Assembly (NCBI RefSeq): GCF_035582795.1 | Contig: NC_134370.1 | Span: 35,575,501-35,639,500 of the forward strand | Length of the DNA stretch: 64,000 nucleotides | Origin: Mycteria americana | Taxonomy: Eukaryota; Chordata; Aves; Ciconiiformes; Ciconiidae | Reading direction: 5' to 3' | Shown: positions 56,501 through 62,989 of the stretch, one piece after another | Position numbering within the stretch: position 1 is the stretch's first letter | How the letters are laid out: every line of letters starts with the position of its first letter | Notes under the pieces: model-generated | Databases searched by the model: none | Seen by the model: the letters and a program-made list of their open reading frames with translations, nothing else | What the model was told of the DNA's origin: nothing | Translations under genes and position numbers: made by a program

Positions 56501-59500
56501 GAATAGAGACGGCTCTTAAAGACAATGCTGAGAAGAGTTAACGATGCAGAAAGTTGTGTGTGCCTCTGTCACCCATGCAGGAAACGAAAGCGGGAGGTGA
56601 GGACATGACAGCCACAACCGCCAGCTGGCCGGCACCAGGAGTTCCCGAGCTGCTTCTGTCAACCTCAAAGGGTGGGACCAACCCAAAAGCTCCTGCCTGC
56701 CTGGTCAGTGGACGTACAAGTTTATGGGAAAAGCAATTTTCAGCTGCAGCAGCTATTTATAAGCCTGAAGTTTCAAGCAAGAGAAGTCTGAAAGATGAGT
56801 GCACTGTATGATTATGGGGTGCTTAAAATACAGACAGAAAAATATTATTTTATCCCTGTTTCAAGATGTTTAAAGTATTTTTTTATGTGTACATGTCATT
56901 ACTACACAAGCCACGTTACACAATTGGCTTGCTCTTATGAGCAAACAAGTCATGAAACCCAAAAGCATCCAGGCCTGAAATAGCCAATGTCTGCCCATAA
57001 TAAACAGAAAAGGAGCGTATCAGAGTTGCACTATGCCCTTTTCTCAAGCCTTACTTCATGCCATATAGAACTTGAATTTGTAACAGATCAAGTAAGATTA
57101 GCGCAGTATGAGATCCTGAATCTGAGGTACCTATTTCATGATTAGTGAGAAAGTTTATTATTATTATTATTACTTCAACAACCTTGAAGGTGTGTTAGAC
57201 ATTTGACCTGTCAGCTCTCAGACATGCAATGCACATTTAGAAAAAGAGCAAAGTACACACGCCTATCACTGTGCATGTAACACCACCCACAAGTGATTTC
57301 TCAGTACCCTATCTTTACATCTGCAACCTTCAGCACAGAGGTAGACAAGCAGACCTTACAATTTTGAAACACTAAGGCAACAAGGCTTGTCTTAAAAAAA
57401 AAAAAAAAAAAAAAAACCCAAACAAACAAAAAACACACACACACCAACAAAACCAAACCCCAAACACCGAAGAGAAAAGAAAGAAAAAGTTGTCCTGAAG
57501 GAGAATGTGCATAAGTAGGGTGGAGAGACTCCCCCATAGAGAAGAACTGAAGTGTGTTCTTGATTCATTCTTAGCAGGGTTTTTTCTTTTTTTTTTTCTT
57601 TTAGCCCAATATGCAGGAGGACTTTTTGAAGACTGTGTGCGCACCCTTCCACTTCCTTCCTTGAGTGGTGAAATACCCTCTTTGTAGGAAGTTTAATGAT
57701 TGTGAAGGAACTTAATTTGAATTCTTTGCCCTGGCTCAACTATGCACATTTGTTCCAGTGCTGTGTGCTCACAAATCCTTTGGAAATATATCATCACACA
57801 CACACAAAATGTGTGTGTGTATATTTGGAAATATATAATCTATCATGCACCCTGCTCTGCCCAACCCAGACACACAACTGTAACGCACCGACTGCTTGGG
57901 CAAAAGCAGAGTCTTTCCGGGTCTTTCCATAAGTGTATTTTATTACGGAAAAACATGATATAATCCACTTTTTGTTATTCTTTATTTGCTTGTCCAAAGT
58001 ATAATGCAGTTGATTCCAGCTGCTTCAGCCAGTAACAGCAGAATCACACACTTCAGCCCAACAGTGCCTGTGACGGGTACTGCCAAACACCACCCAGACA
58101 AAAACACCACACTGATGAGGTCACACATACCATATGCTGAGCTTTAATGCTTCACATCCCCATCTATAGTCCTTCAAGTAAACTACAATGCTTAAACAAA
58201 TTAAGGCATGATCAGCTTTGCTGCTGCTGAACTTACTATGTGTATCGTAATGAACAGACACATAGCTGTCACAGAATAGTACAAGTAACTTATTACAGAA
58301 AACCATTTCAGTTCTACGTATTTGATTTAGGTCACATTTGTAATTGTGTAGGCTTACTGTAGTTTTGCTTAAAATATTTTAATAACAAACATATTTGAAA
58401 GCGTGTTCAGTTTCAATCTATAGCAAAAGCCACTATAAAACCTACCACACTTGTCAATTTTTACTTAATCACAATATACACATGATATACTGTGAATGCA
58501 AAGCAGAAAAATATTAAGGACCTGACTTACACTTCACATTTCAAGACTATGTTTCCTACAGATACTAGTTTGACATAGGAAATGCATGTTATAAATTTTA
58601 TGTCTATCCCTTCCTGCAAAGGAACATAATTTTCACTTCATTGCTAAGCAAAGTACCACAGCAAATGTTCCTATCTGCTTTCTCCTCAAGATCCCCTTGT
58701 CACCTCCATAAAAAGAACTACATGACTAAATGGTCTGACCATCCCAGATTAATGAATGAGTCATTCTCAGTCACACACAAGTTTCACGTAGACAATAATA
58801 CCGTTTGTATCCTCTATGAAGCAACAGAGATAAAAGCCACCGGAAACAAGTTGTAGGTTGGTGTTTAACGCACCACACATAGAGAATCCAAGGAATTTTT
58901 ATGGAGAAGGGCAGGATTCAAAGCAGTACACACATAAGGGAAAAGAAAAATCACATAACACATTTAGCTGTAAAGAACAAATTCACTGACAAGTGTCATC
59001 CTTGCTATAGAAAACCTTGTGAAGATATGAAAAAAATGGAAAAACACTAGTATAGCACAGCTGCATACCCCACTTTTAATAACGATACTCATCTAGCTCT
59101 TACAAAGGTTGTTGAACCTCTTAACAATTGAAACATGTTTATTTATGCAAAGAGCAGACATGGCATGGGAATCCGTGGTTCATGATTCCCCAGTGAGTCC
59201 TGCCAAAGTCTCTTTACTCTTGTTCTGGAAGAACCACTTTTGGTAACAACAGTAATTTAGTGCTTTGCCTAATCAAACTTTGTTTTTCCTGCCAAGACTA
59301 AAAGGATGCCAAGTGTGCTGTTTTCTTTGCCTTGAGCAGTTGTCACCTTTAAACCGGACAGCACCACCTTATTCATGAAGCCCTTTGGCCCAATAGTTAT
59401 GTTAAGCAGCACTGTGGTTTTTGATCAGAACTGATCTGAGCAGAATTCATACCAAACGCTCATCTGCTGCCCATTACTAGTATTACGAGTATACTCAACG

Positions 59501-62500
59501 ATGGGAAAAATTACTCAGTAGTTAAGAATTGTATCTGAAGTGAAATGGACTCTTCCCACACAGATTCAAACTTTTGTTTGTTTTGGCAGAAAGGTACTGG
59601 AATTTTAGGCACTAACAGCAAAATGCAATAAAAAAGTGTTTAGATCACCATGGTCTCCAAGGGCTTCATATTGAAAATGTACAGCCATGAGAGCTTAAAC
59701 CAAAAACTAAACACATTTAGAAAAACTCAAAGTTAACTCATCTCTGCAAAGAATGGTTCCTCAGTTCTGTCTTCTGCCTAAAACCAGGTTAACAGTATTC
59801 CAGACCAAACAAGGGAGCAAAAAGGCCATTTTTCTTCTTCTTCTTAGAAAAGATTTTCACAGGAAGTTTACCAAAGATTCATCAAGGACCTGTTTTCATG
59901 CCAAAGAAAAGGAAGGCCTTCCAGAAAAAGGGTACAAGTAAAAACCACCTTACGTTAAGTGACTGAAGGCTAGGAATGTGATTTCCAGCATTAACAAAAA
60001 AGTAACAAGCAAAACAAATGAAAAGAGATGATCTTCCCACTTCAGGTATCTTTCAGGAGAAAACAGTCTCATAATGATCAAGTTAATACTTCTGTCTAAC
60101 ACACTGCTGGTACATAATTAAGTTAGCATATTTTAAAAAATAGTTTCTGTTCTCTTAAAGACATTATCATTCACTAAAGTTCTTATCTGTACAATTAACT
60201 CGTAAAACTTGACAATGAAATATTGCTAGCCCTGCAAAGAGATATGCCTAGGAAAGTAATTTCTAAAACTTCTTATAATCATTCAAACAAAGAAGTCTTT
60301 ATTTGATGAAAGCTCAGTGTTATTTTATGTATTTACATTCAAGACCTGAGCAATATCCAGTTAAGATGCAAACTCTGGATGCCTTAGTACTTAAAAGGAA
60401 TCTCTGTCAGCAGCCTTCTTGTTATGTTAAAACAGACAATTTCAGTATCTCTTGTCACCAAACTACTTATGATTGATACAGATCAGTAGAGCCTCCATCT
60501 CAGGCTTTAGTAGGTAGCTGTTTGCTCCAAGAGAGGGGGAAACAACTTGACCTCTCACACAGAGTTGCCCTCTATGTGTCAAAAATGGAGGCCAAGAGTG
60601 AGGGAGACCAAGCTTGTATCTGGAACTATTTTTCACAAGCTATTGCTTTGTACCAGTTTTTGCTCAACACCTCTTTTAAAACTGAAGTCGCTAATGCTGT
60701 TAATTACAGTATTATCTACCAAGGTATTATAAAGCCTGCTGTTCATATGACACGTTTTCAAAAATGACACCTTAAATTTGTATGCACCTTCCTAAATTAA
60801 GGTGCTTCTGTGTCCAATATTGTATCATTAAATACTCCCTGAAGTGAAGGACCTAAAACGCATATAGCATTGCTATGTTACTGCCAGCCAGGCCTGGCAA
60901 TAAGATTGCTTTTACAAAAGGCAGTCCTCATCATATATTCAATTTGTTTTGCTCAGCTCATCTTGTAAGAAATGATCCATTGCCAAAAGGAGATTGATTA
61001 CTGTTACTGGAATGAACATTATCAGAGACATGATCTTGATAGATCTCAGGCAAAGGACAGACGCTAGCACAAGTATTTGCTTTGTAAAATGAATCTGGAA
61101 GATTGCGGCTGGACTCTGAGGGTAAATTTACACTTCACAACTCAGCTGATTGAAGAGGTCGCTGCTGCCAAAGGAGGATATCCCACTCTGCATTGCGTCA
61201 TCCTGAACCCCTCCCTAGAGGAAGCCACAGCACTCGCTGCACCCTGGGCTAATCCAGCTCAGCACACTAACATCACAGACTTTCTCTCCCATTTTTGAAA
61301 ATAAAGGTTGTGCTGGTTTAGAAGGCTGAAGGCACTAGCATGGGGCCTAATAGTGGGAATTGCCCTTTGCAGCAGAGCCAAGCTGTTTGAGCAGCTCGAG
61401 TCATAACATGTAACCTCACCCTGACAAGAAGCGTTGAACTCATTTGGCTTCCCCACCACAGACACGCAAAAGCACCAGCCCTTCCACGAATCGAACCTCA
61501 CTCTCCTTTCCCCAGGATTCTCTCTCAGTCACTTCTCTTTTTCTAGCTCTATATTTGGTATTGGGAAAAAAAAAAAAAAAAAAAAGGCCTCGGTGAAGGA
61601 GGAGGGAAGAAGGGGTGTCAGGACAAAATTACATAGCATTTATTCAGGGCCATCTGTTATTTCAAGTCTCAAAGTACTATTTCTGTATCACCGCAGTGTA
61701 CCATCCCAGCCGTAAGAAAAAATTTATGGCTATTCTAATTGCAATCAGTTCAGCACAAGCTGAAGTATGAAATGCTTTCCTATTTGTCATAGAAGAGATT
61801 TTTAGACGGGGGTGGGGGGGGGAATAATTGATTCTCTTGTTCTTTAAATACACACACAATATATCAATGTGTTTCTAATTAGTGAAGAAGGCATTAAAAT
61901 CAAGGATACTGGAAATTTTAGCAGGCTTAGAAACACAGCAAGAGAAAGCAGTTTTTCTTTTTTAAAAAAATAAGATTTTCTACTATTTATTCTCAAAAAA
62001 TGCAGTAAGTTGGGTAACACTGTAGTAGCGCAAAGACGTAGAAATGAAAGCCCGGCTTCAGAAGCATGGATACCATCTTTTATCTACTCTACAATTAACG
62101 GTACTGATTAACCTTTAAAGGGGTCAGGTATTTTACTTAAAGGTGGTTCAATAATACTAGTTGCACAGTACTCCTTGACAGGATCAGATTCACTAGGATC
62201 AGATACAGCATCCGATATAACCTTTCACAAAATGAGCAACAATCTCTTCCAATAAGCAATAGGAAATTGTTCCTGTAACACAGAACTTAACTGTAAAATG
62301 CAATTAAAAATAAACACATGGATTTGAACTATAATAATTAACACATGGATTTTAAGCTAAATGGACAGTACTTATATACTAACCAAATTTCTTACCTGAT
62401 AGGGCTGAAAGGCACTATCTTCAGTTATAAAATCCAGCTGTTTGTCCACAAGGAATTCTACTGCAGTAATTGAATTGTATACACTTTTTCCAACCAAGGG

Positions 62501-62509
62501 CTTGAATGT
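5368..62509 (-). CDS. JMJD1C: JMJD1C (KDM3C/TRIP8), 5'-partial coding sequence in 24 exons
   Basis: Member of the KDM3 jumonji family: a large nuclear protein with a C6 zinc finger and a JmjC Fe(II)/2-oxoglutarate oxygenase domain, known as a nuclear-receptor and chromatin cofactor. Seen here: 24 minus-strand exons, all with GT-AG introns and compatible phases, joining to 7290 nt (2429 residues and a stop). The order is Tudor-like region (residues about 75-150), disordered Lys/Ser-rich middle (230-1580), zinc finger (1735-1760), LXXLL motif (1955-1959) and JmjC (about 2165-2390). Exons 1 and 2 are missing and must lie beyond the window. Adding 111 residues puts the zinc finger, LXXLL motif and C terminus at the human positions I recall (1846, 2066, 2540). 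KDM3A and KDM3B are less likely: the HIE iron motif and the two huge middle exons fit JMJD1C. Confidence 0.97.
5805..5936 (-). CDS. JMJD1C: JMJD1C exon 25 (end of JmjC domain)
   Basis: The exon has 44 whole codons, phase 0 at both ends. It starts [20 protein letters not shown] and ends INYDDKLQ before GTAGG. The segment completes the last JmjC strand and the helices behind it; [11 protein letters not shown] is a KDM3 family signature. The short intron to exon 26 (5458-5804) holds nothing I recognise. Confidence 0.96.
5937..11429 (-). other. JMJD1C intron 24 (5.5 kb)
   Basis: Intron between exons 25 and 24. It holds a pyrimidine tract at 9950-9999, an A/C-rich tract at about 10625-10680, a G8 run near 8907 and a small direct repeat (AAGCTTGCCA twice, about 10700-10720). 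I see no exon-like open segment with splice sites and no recognisable repeat family. Confidence 0.6.
11430..11606 (-). CDS. JMJD1C: JMJD1C exon 24 (JmjC, distal iron-ligand His)
   Basis: The exon has 59 whole codons, phase 0 at both ends. It starts [16 protein letters not shown], passes [17 protein letters not shown] and ends in PAGALHQ. The His in PAGALH (residue 2355, human about 2466) is in the position of the third Fe(II) ligand of JmjC enzymes. The donor is CAG|GTAACG. Confidence 0.97.
11607..13893 (-). other. JMJD1C intron 23 with a CR1 fragment
   Basis: AT-rich intron. Its only identified element is the CR1 tail at about 12011-12116, listed separately. The rest, and the next introns 22 (14034-15083) and 21 (15207-16385), show no recognisable content. 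Confidence 0.6.
12011..12116 (+). mobile_element. CR1 LINE, 5'-truncated 3' tail
   Basis: The sequence reads CCTGGGCAACCTGCTCTAGG, then TTTGAGCACGGGGCTGGAC, then CCTCAAGAGGTCC, CTTCCAATCTCAAC and CTCTGTGAT. This is the order of the chicken-repeat-1 3' end (gaccTCCAGAGGTCCcTTCCAACCtcaaCcatTCTGTGAT). It is divergent and severely truncated, as most bird CR1 copies are, and antisense to JMJD1C. It is the best single clue that the genome is avian or reptilian. Confidence 0.85.
13894..14033 (-). CDS. JMJD1C: JMJD1C exon 23 (JmjC)
   Basis: The first codon is a split Gly shared with exon 22; 46 whole codons follow, from [18 protein letters not shown] to IREFLQK, ending in phase 0 before GTTAGA. The stretch [18 protein letters not shown] is typical of KDM3 JmjC domains and lies between the HxE motif and the distal His. 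The acidic-basic stretch before it is a surface insert of the fold. Confidence 0.97.
15084..15206 (-). CDS. JMJD1C: JMJD1C exon 22 (JmjC, HxE iron-binding motif)
   Basis: Split Gly codons lie at both ends with 40 whole codons between, including [16 protein letters not shown] and [13 protein letters not shown]. His 2225 and Glu 2227 (human about 2336 and 2338) occupy the iron-binding HxD/E positions. The paralogues KDM3A and KDM3B have His-Leu-Asp here, so the Glu identifies JMJD1C and bears on its debated activity. Acceptor aacatag and donor TCAG|GTAAAG are canonical. Confidence 0.97.
16386..16516 (-). CDS. JMJD1C: JMJD1C exon 21 (start of JmjC core)
   Basis: The exon has 43 whole codons between a split Arg (with exon 20) and a split Gly (with exon 22). 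Motifs seen are [31 protein letters not shown] and RLCSAYG. The block LPLPEY followed by [16 protein letters not shown] is a hallmark of KDM3 proteins at the N-terminal edge of the JmjC barrel. The intron to exon 20 is only 109 nt (16517-16625). Confidence 0.97.
16626..16716 (-). CDS. JMJD1C: JMJD1C exon 20
   Basis: The exon has 29 whole codons from [20 protein letters not shown] to EDFKAMMPA, with a split Lys at the 5' end and a split Arg at the 3' end. [12 protein letters not shown] is the conserved KDM3 entry into the JmjC domain. It is the second shortest coding exon (91 nt); skipping it would shift the frame. Confidence 0.96.
17128..17296 (-). CDS. JMJD1C: JMJD1C exon 19
   Basis: The exon has 56 whole codons plus one base, starting in phase 0 with [20 protein letters not shown] and ending [12 protein letters not shown] before A|GTATGT. 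The [17 protein letters not shown] and FWDGFE blocks are shared by the KDM3 family just before JmjC. The introns on either side (16717-17127 and 17297-17689) are about 400 nt and hold nothing notable. Confidence 0.97.
17690..17968 (-). CDS. JMJD1C: JMJD1C exon 18
   Basis: The exon has 93 whole codons, phase 0 at both ends. It starts [20 protein letters not shown], continues through a charged linker with [11 protein letters not shown], then [16 protein letters not shown] and [13 protein letters not shown]. The acceptor contains AGAG; only the upstream AG keeps the frame, so I used it. A KxExK/DEP context resembles a sumoylation-type site, but that is inference only. Confidence 0.96.
18239..18295 (+). 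repeat. Compound microsatellite (AT)n, A16, (TG)n
   Basis: AT repeats (about 18239-18252), then A16 (18255-18270), then TG repeats (18283-18295). It lies in the 456-nt intron 17, about 130 nt downstream of the exon 17 donor. Confidence 0.85.
18425..18639 (-). CDS. JMJD1C: JMJD1C exon 17 (LXXLL nuclear-receptor box)
   Basis: A split Glu is followed by 71 whole codons from [13 protein letters not shown] to [10 protein letters not shown], ending in phase 0 before GTAAGT. LRDLL (residues 1955-1959) matches the LXXLL motif described for JMJD1C, first isolated as thyroid-hormone-receptor interacting protein 8. [20 protein letters not shown] is conserved, while the preceding Ser/Lys/Gln stretch is variable linker. 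The acceptor again has AGAG; the upstream AG is the in-frame one. Confidence 0.96.
19125..19338 (-). CDS. JMJD1C: JMJD1C exon 16
   Basis: The exon has 71 whole codons plus one base, from [20 protein letters not shown] to [11 protein letters not shown] before G|GTATCT. The C-terminal part ([19 protein letters not shown]) is a predicted amphipathic helix; the middle is Ser/Asn-rich linker. The 181-nt intron to exon 15 (19339-19519) and the 485-nt intron to exon 17 (18640-19124) show nothing else. Confidence 0.96.
19520..19647 (-). CDS. JMJD1C: JMJD1C exon 15 (second LXXLL-type motif)
   Basis: A split Val is followed by 42 whole codons from [20 protein letters not shown] to NGVSQ, phase 0 before GTGAGT. 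LTDLL (residues 1802-1806) also fits LXXLL, although the family's described receptor box is the LRDLL of exon 17. CQCTSKQ adds two cysteines close together, with no clear zinc pattern. Confidence 0.96.
20409..20441. repeat. Perfect 14-bp inverted repeat (hairpin)
   Basis: TTCTTATAACCAAA (20409-20422) and its exact reverse complement TTTGGTTATAAGAA (20428-20441) are separated by a 5-nt loop, ACTTG. No transposon ends or target duplications are visible, so it is listed only as a hairpin. Confidence 0.9.
20558..20605 (+). repeat. Homopolymer pair T20 then G28
   Basis: Twenty T residues (20558-20577) are followed directly by twenty-eight G residues (20578-20605). On the pre-mRNA strand this is C28-A20. 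A pure G28 run can form G-quadruplex or triplex structure and is prone to length error in sequencing. Confidence 0.95.
21033..21122 (-). CDS. JMJD1C: JMJD1C exon 14
   Basis: The exon has 29 whole codons between a split Asp and a split Val: [20 protein letters not shown] then MPTQIIPGS. The Cys and His residues follow the C6 finger directly and may extend the zinc-binding region. At 90 nt it is, with exon 26, the shortest coding exon; its length is a multiple of three, so skipping it would keep the frame. Confidence 0.96.
21123..24035 (-). other. JMJD1C intron 13
   Basis: An intron of 2.9 kb with a T18 run (22157-22174) and a possible old MIR-like fragment near 21897-21980, listed separately. 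The rest gives no recognisable gene or repeat. Confidence 0.55.
21897..21980 (+). mobile_element. Possible MIR-like SINE fragment
   Basis: CTGATCTGCTATGTGATTTT followed by GGCACAAATAC and TTTCTCTCTCAACTCCCAG resembles the MIR core (ctagctgtgtgaccttgggcaag...ctctctgagcctcag) with heavy divergence. No flanking duplications. The match is weak. Confidence 0.35.
24036..24188 (-). CDS. JMJD1C: JMJD1C exon 13 (C6 zinc finger)
   Basis: The exon has 50 whole codons between a split Ala and a split Asp, starting [18 protein letters not shown] and ending [11 protein letters not shown]. Six cysteines (residues 1735, 1738, 1749, 1752, 1757 and 1760; spacing C-x2-C-x10-C-x2-C-x4-C-x2-C) form the KDM3 zinc finger. 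In KDM3A this finger is needed for activity. It is the most conserved exon outside the JmjC domain. Confidence 0.98.
24189..25183 (-). other. JMJD1C intron 12 with a GC-rich block
   Basis: About 24610-25060 is much GC-richer than the surrounding introns, with a C12 run at 24672-24683. Frames are open on both strands, but the peptides are low-complexity and match nothing I know. The block lacks splice sites that would make a JMJD1C exon in phase. Confidence 0.6.
25184..25398 (-). CDS. JMJD1C: JMJD1C exon 12
   Basis: The exon has 71 whole codons between a split Arg and a split Ala: [20 protein letters not shown], an acidic stretch with [19 protein letters not shown], then [16 protein letters not shown] and AMSWVKKD. 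The fold is not assigned here beyond belonging to the conserved KDM3 region before the zinc finger. The donor is GACG|GTAAGG. Confidence 0.96.
25399..27138 (-). other. JMJD1C intron 11
   Basis: AT-rich intron except for a short promoter-like stretch at about 26570-26710, listed separately. No exon-like segments found. Confidence 0.6.
26571..26709. promoter_or_regulatory. Cluster of promoter-type motifs inside intron 11
   Basis: Within 140 nt: E-box CACGTG (26571-26576), GCATCCTGGGA like half a ZNF143 site (26639-26649), E2F-like TTCCCGCC (26657-26664), inverted CCAAT box GATTGG (26680-26685) and receptor half-site AGGTCA (26704-26709). Such sites cluster in TATA-less promoters and enhancers. 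Each motif is short and could be chance; a regulatory role is inference. Confidence 0.3.
27139..27340 (-). CDS. JMJD1C: JMJD1C exon 11
   Basis: A split Thr joins exon 10; 66 whole codons follow from [20 protein letters not shown] to [11 protein letters not shown], then a split Arg. [15 protein letters not shown] has a Cys pair that may bind zinc. This exon starts the conserved C-terminal half after the disordered middle. The basic [10 protein letters not shown] could act in nuclear targeting (inference). Confidence 0.97.
28205..28345 (+). mobile_element. MIR-like SINE fragment
   Basis: GTGCTAACTCTGGACTTGG, ACCCAGGTTCAGATCTG, TTTGTGCAAACTTTGCAAGT, GCCTATGCCTCAGTTCATGG and TACAAAATGC follow the MIR consensus in order (box region, core, then cctcagtttcctcatctgtaaaatg). 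An old tRNA-derived SINE, antisense to JMJD1C. No intact ends. Confidence 0.65.
30033..30055 (+). repeat. (TC)n microsatellite
   Basis: Uninterrupted TC dinucleotides directly downstream of an AT-rich stretch (about 30019-30032), continuing imperfectly (AGCTCTC) to 30062. It lies about 300 nt intronic of the exon 10 donor and forms a GA-rich purine tract on the pre-mRNA. Confidence 0.9.
30367..32576 (-). CDS. JMJD1C: JMJD1C exon 10 (large disordered exon)
   Basis: At 2210 nt it is the largest exon: a split Glu, 736 whole codons and one base of Thr. It starts [20 protein letters not shown] and ends [10 protein letters not shown] before A|GTGAGT. The sequence is Ser/Thr/Pro-rich and probably disordered. 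Its C-terminal 100 residues are strongly charged: [20 protein letters not shown] followed by Lys/Arg runs ([13 protein letters not shown]), a likely bipartite nuclear-localisation and acidic patch. The frame stays open about 33 codons into the intron, but the join to exon 11 fixes the donor at 30366-30365. Confidence 0.96.
32907..33079 (-). CDS. JMJD1C: JMJD1C exon 9
   Basis: The exon has 57 whole codons plus two bases, starting in phase 0 with [20 protein letters not shown] and ending KSIVEHHK before GA|GTAAGT. It is Pro/Ser-rich with the conserved block [14 protein letters not shown]. The 330-nt intron to exon 10 (32577-32906) carries no other feature I can support. Confidence 0.95.
33080..35861 (-). 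other. JMJD1C intron 8
   Basis: Intron between the two large-exon blocks. About 33700-34500 is GC-richer and open on both strands (195 codons minus at 34811-34224, 150 codons plus at 34234-34686), with no similarity I recognise. A CT-rich tract lies at about 33725-33760. Confidence 0.55.
35862..37537 (-). CDS. JMJD1C: JMJD1C exon 8 (large disordered exon)
   Basis: At 1676 nt it has a split Glu then 558 whole codons, ending in phase 0 with NAEASLRR before GTAAGT. Near the start, [20 protein letters not shown] and MKRLRTDN form a basic nuclear-localisation-like cluster followed by a Ser/Asp/Glu stretch (SESSDSE). Near the end there are His/Gln-rich runs ([20 protein letters not shown]) and the conserved block [18 protein letters not shown]. 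The rest is low-complexity linker; Ser-Gln/Thr-Gln sites occur, as expected of a DNA-damage kinase target (inference). Confidence 0.97.
37625..37817 (-). CDS. JMJD1C: JMJD1C exon 7
   Basis: The exon has 64 whole codons plus one base, from [20 protein letters not shown] through [20 protein letters not shown] to YDYIGRG before [16 protein letters not shown] resembles a monopartite nuclear-localisation signal next to a phosphorylatable Ser cluster. The flanking introns are very short (87 nt at 37538-37624 and 117 nt at 37818-37934). Confidence 0.95.
37935..38078 (-). CDS. JMJD1C: JMJD1C exon 6
   Basis: The exon has 48 whole codons, phase 0 at both ends: [20 protein letters not shown] then [20 protein letters not shown] and NSNTVH before GTAGAT. 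The first part completes the Tudor-like region begun in exon 5; [11 protein letters not shown] is a basic Arg/Ser stretch. Confidence 0.95.
38079..39338 (-). other. JMJD1C intron 5
   Basis: AT-rich intron of 1.26 kb between exons 6 and 5. No repeat, gene or notable motif found. Confidence 0.6.
39339..39463 (-). CDS. JMJD1C: JMJD1C exon 5 (Tudor-like domain)
   Basis: A split Gly is followed by 41 whole codons: [20 protein letters not shown] then [20 protein letters not shown] and Q, phase 0 before GTGAGT. The pattern V-x-V-Y-R...W-F-T-G-I-I fits the KDM3 N-terminal Tudor-like beta-barrel, with aromatic residues that could recognise a peptide or nucleic acid (inference). Confidence 0.96.
41695..41714 (+). 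repeat. Short CCCAG tandem repeat
   Basis: Four tandem copies of a CAGCC/CCCAG pentamer, embedded in a Cys/Ser-coding-like but non-coding CT-rich stretch. Too short to be more than a minor microsatellite. Confidence 0.8.
43585..43645 (-). mobile_element. Possible MIR-like SINE fragment
   Basis: CTCACAGAGGTTAAGTTTC, TGCCCCCCATTGCTAG and TGCCTCTGCAGAGCTGCC resemble the reverse-orientation MIR core (ctcagagaggttaagtgacttgcccaaggtcacacagctag...gcagagc). Short and diverged. Confidence 0.4.
44316..44421 (-). CDS. JMJD1C: JMJD1C exon 4
   Basis: The exon has 35 whole codons plus one base of Gly: [20 protein letters not shown] then [15 protein letters not shown] before G|GTAATT. The Pro-Gln-Leu-His..Val-x-x-Trp helix precedes the Tudor-like domain. 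The acceptor is ctactttag. Confidence 0.96.
48154..48205. repeat. Perfect 15-bp hairpin overlapping a 15-bp direct repeat
   Basis: GAGGTTATTCAGACA (48158-48172) pairs perfectly with TGTCTGAATAACCTC (48177-48191) around a 4-nt loop AACA. CAGAGAGGTTATTCA occurs twice in direct orientation (48154-48168 and 48191-48205). The same core thus appears direct, inverted and direct. Confidence 0.93.
57394..57416 (+). repeat. A23 homopolymer with A/C-rich tail
   Basis: Twenty-three A residues followed by CCCAAACAAACAAAAAAC and CACACACACA to about 57460. It could be the decayed tail of a retroposed sequence, but no body is recognisable upstream. Confidence 0.85.
57779..57839. repeat. CA/TG inverted microsatellite flanked by a direct repeat
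   Basis: CACACACACACA joins TGTGTGTGTGT through AAAA, making a near-perfect hairpin at about 57795-57820. TTTGGAAATATAT occurs directly on both sides (about 57779-57791 and 57824-57836). Purely simple-sequence in nature. Confidence 0.8.
61566..61585 (+). repeat. A20 homopolymer
   Basis: Twenty consecutive A residues in intron 3, about 0.8 kb from exon 3. No recognisable retroposon body precedes it. Confidence 0.85.
62396..62509 (-). CDS. JMJD1C: JMJD1C exon 3 (most 5' exon in this window)
   Basis: The exon has 38 whole codons, phase 0 at both ends: [20 protein letters not shown] then [18 protein letters not shown] before GTAAGA. The acceptor is cccaatag. It joins exon 4 as [12 protein letters not shown], as in other tetrapod JMJD1C proteins. 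The exon upstream of it, coding the residues before TFKPL, is not in the window, so the normal start codon is missing. Confidence 0.95.
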
Positions 62510-62950
62510 CTATTGGGAAAAAAGAAAAAGAAAAGAAAATTAACCAATTAAAAAAAGCTCAGCACATCAAACCCTTAGGACTGTATAAACACTGACGTAA
62601 TTCTTCCATCAAAACAAGTTAAAACAGAATAACAATTACTAATTATGTAAGAAAGGAGGATTTTGTGTTTTGTCGTTTTTCCTTTGTGCCATTGGTGGAA
62701 AACCAGCTCGAAAAGGGAACCACACCATACATTCTTCCTTTCCCTCACTGAGCTTGAGCAAGAGCATTTACCACAGAAGCTCAAAGTACAGGAGCACGAT
62801 TATATCTTAAACATACAGCTTAGCACGCAGATCCTCTCTTTCTGCCTGCAGGACTAGCTAGCGCAGTGGTAATTACACTAAGGACGCTGAAGTGGAAACA
62901 GACTGCAGACGTGAAAACGCTCCCCGCCTTCCTGTTCTGAAATCGTTCAC

Positions 62951-62974
62951 CTTGCCTCGAGTCAACCATCTCAT
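62951..62974 (-). other. Hypothetical alternative first coding exon of JMJD1C
   Basis: On the minus strand an ATG at 62974-62972, with G at -3, opens MRWLTRGK and reaches a good donor, GGCAAG|GTGAAC (donor GT at 62950-62949). The end is in phase 0, as exon 3 requires, so splicing would give MRWLTRGK-TFKPL. The same frame is open upstream to an ATG at 63487. This would make a JMJD1C form lacking the exon 1-2 residues. It is a prediction from phase, donor and the CpG island only. Confidence 0.25.
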
Positions 62975-62989
62975 TTCCCTGCCCGTCTC

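Larger units (their letters stand above)
44422..62395 (-). other. JMJD1C intron 3 (18 kb, largest here)
   Basis: The largest intron. I see no coding exon on either strand. It holds a compound hairpin (48154-48205), CA/TG inverted microsatellites (57779-57839), (CA)n at 46797-46821, (TTA)n at about 57155-57172, A23 (57394-57416) and A20 (61566-61585). Large 5' introns of this gene family often house enhancers; nothing in the sequence proves that here. Confidence 0.6.
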
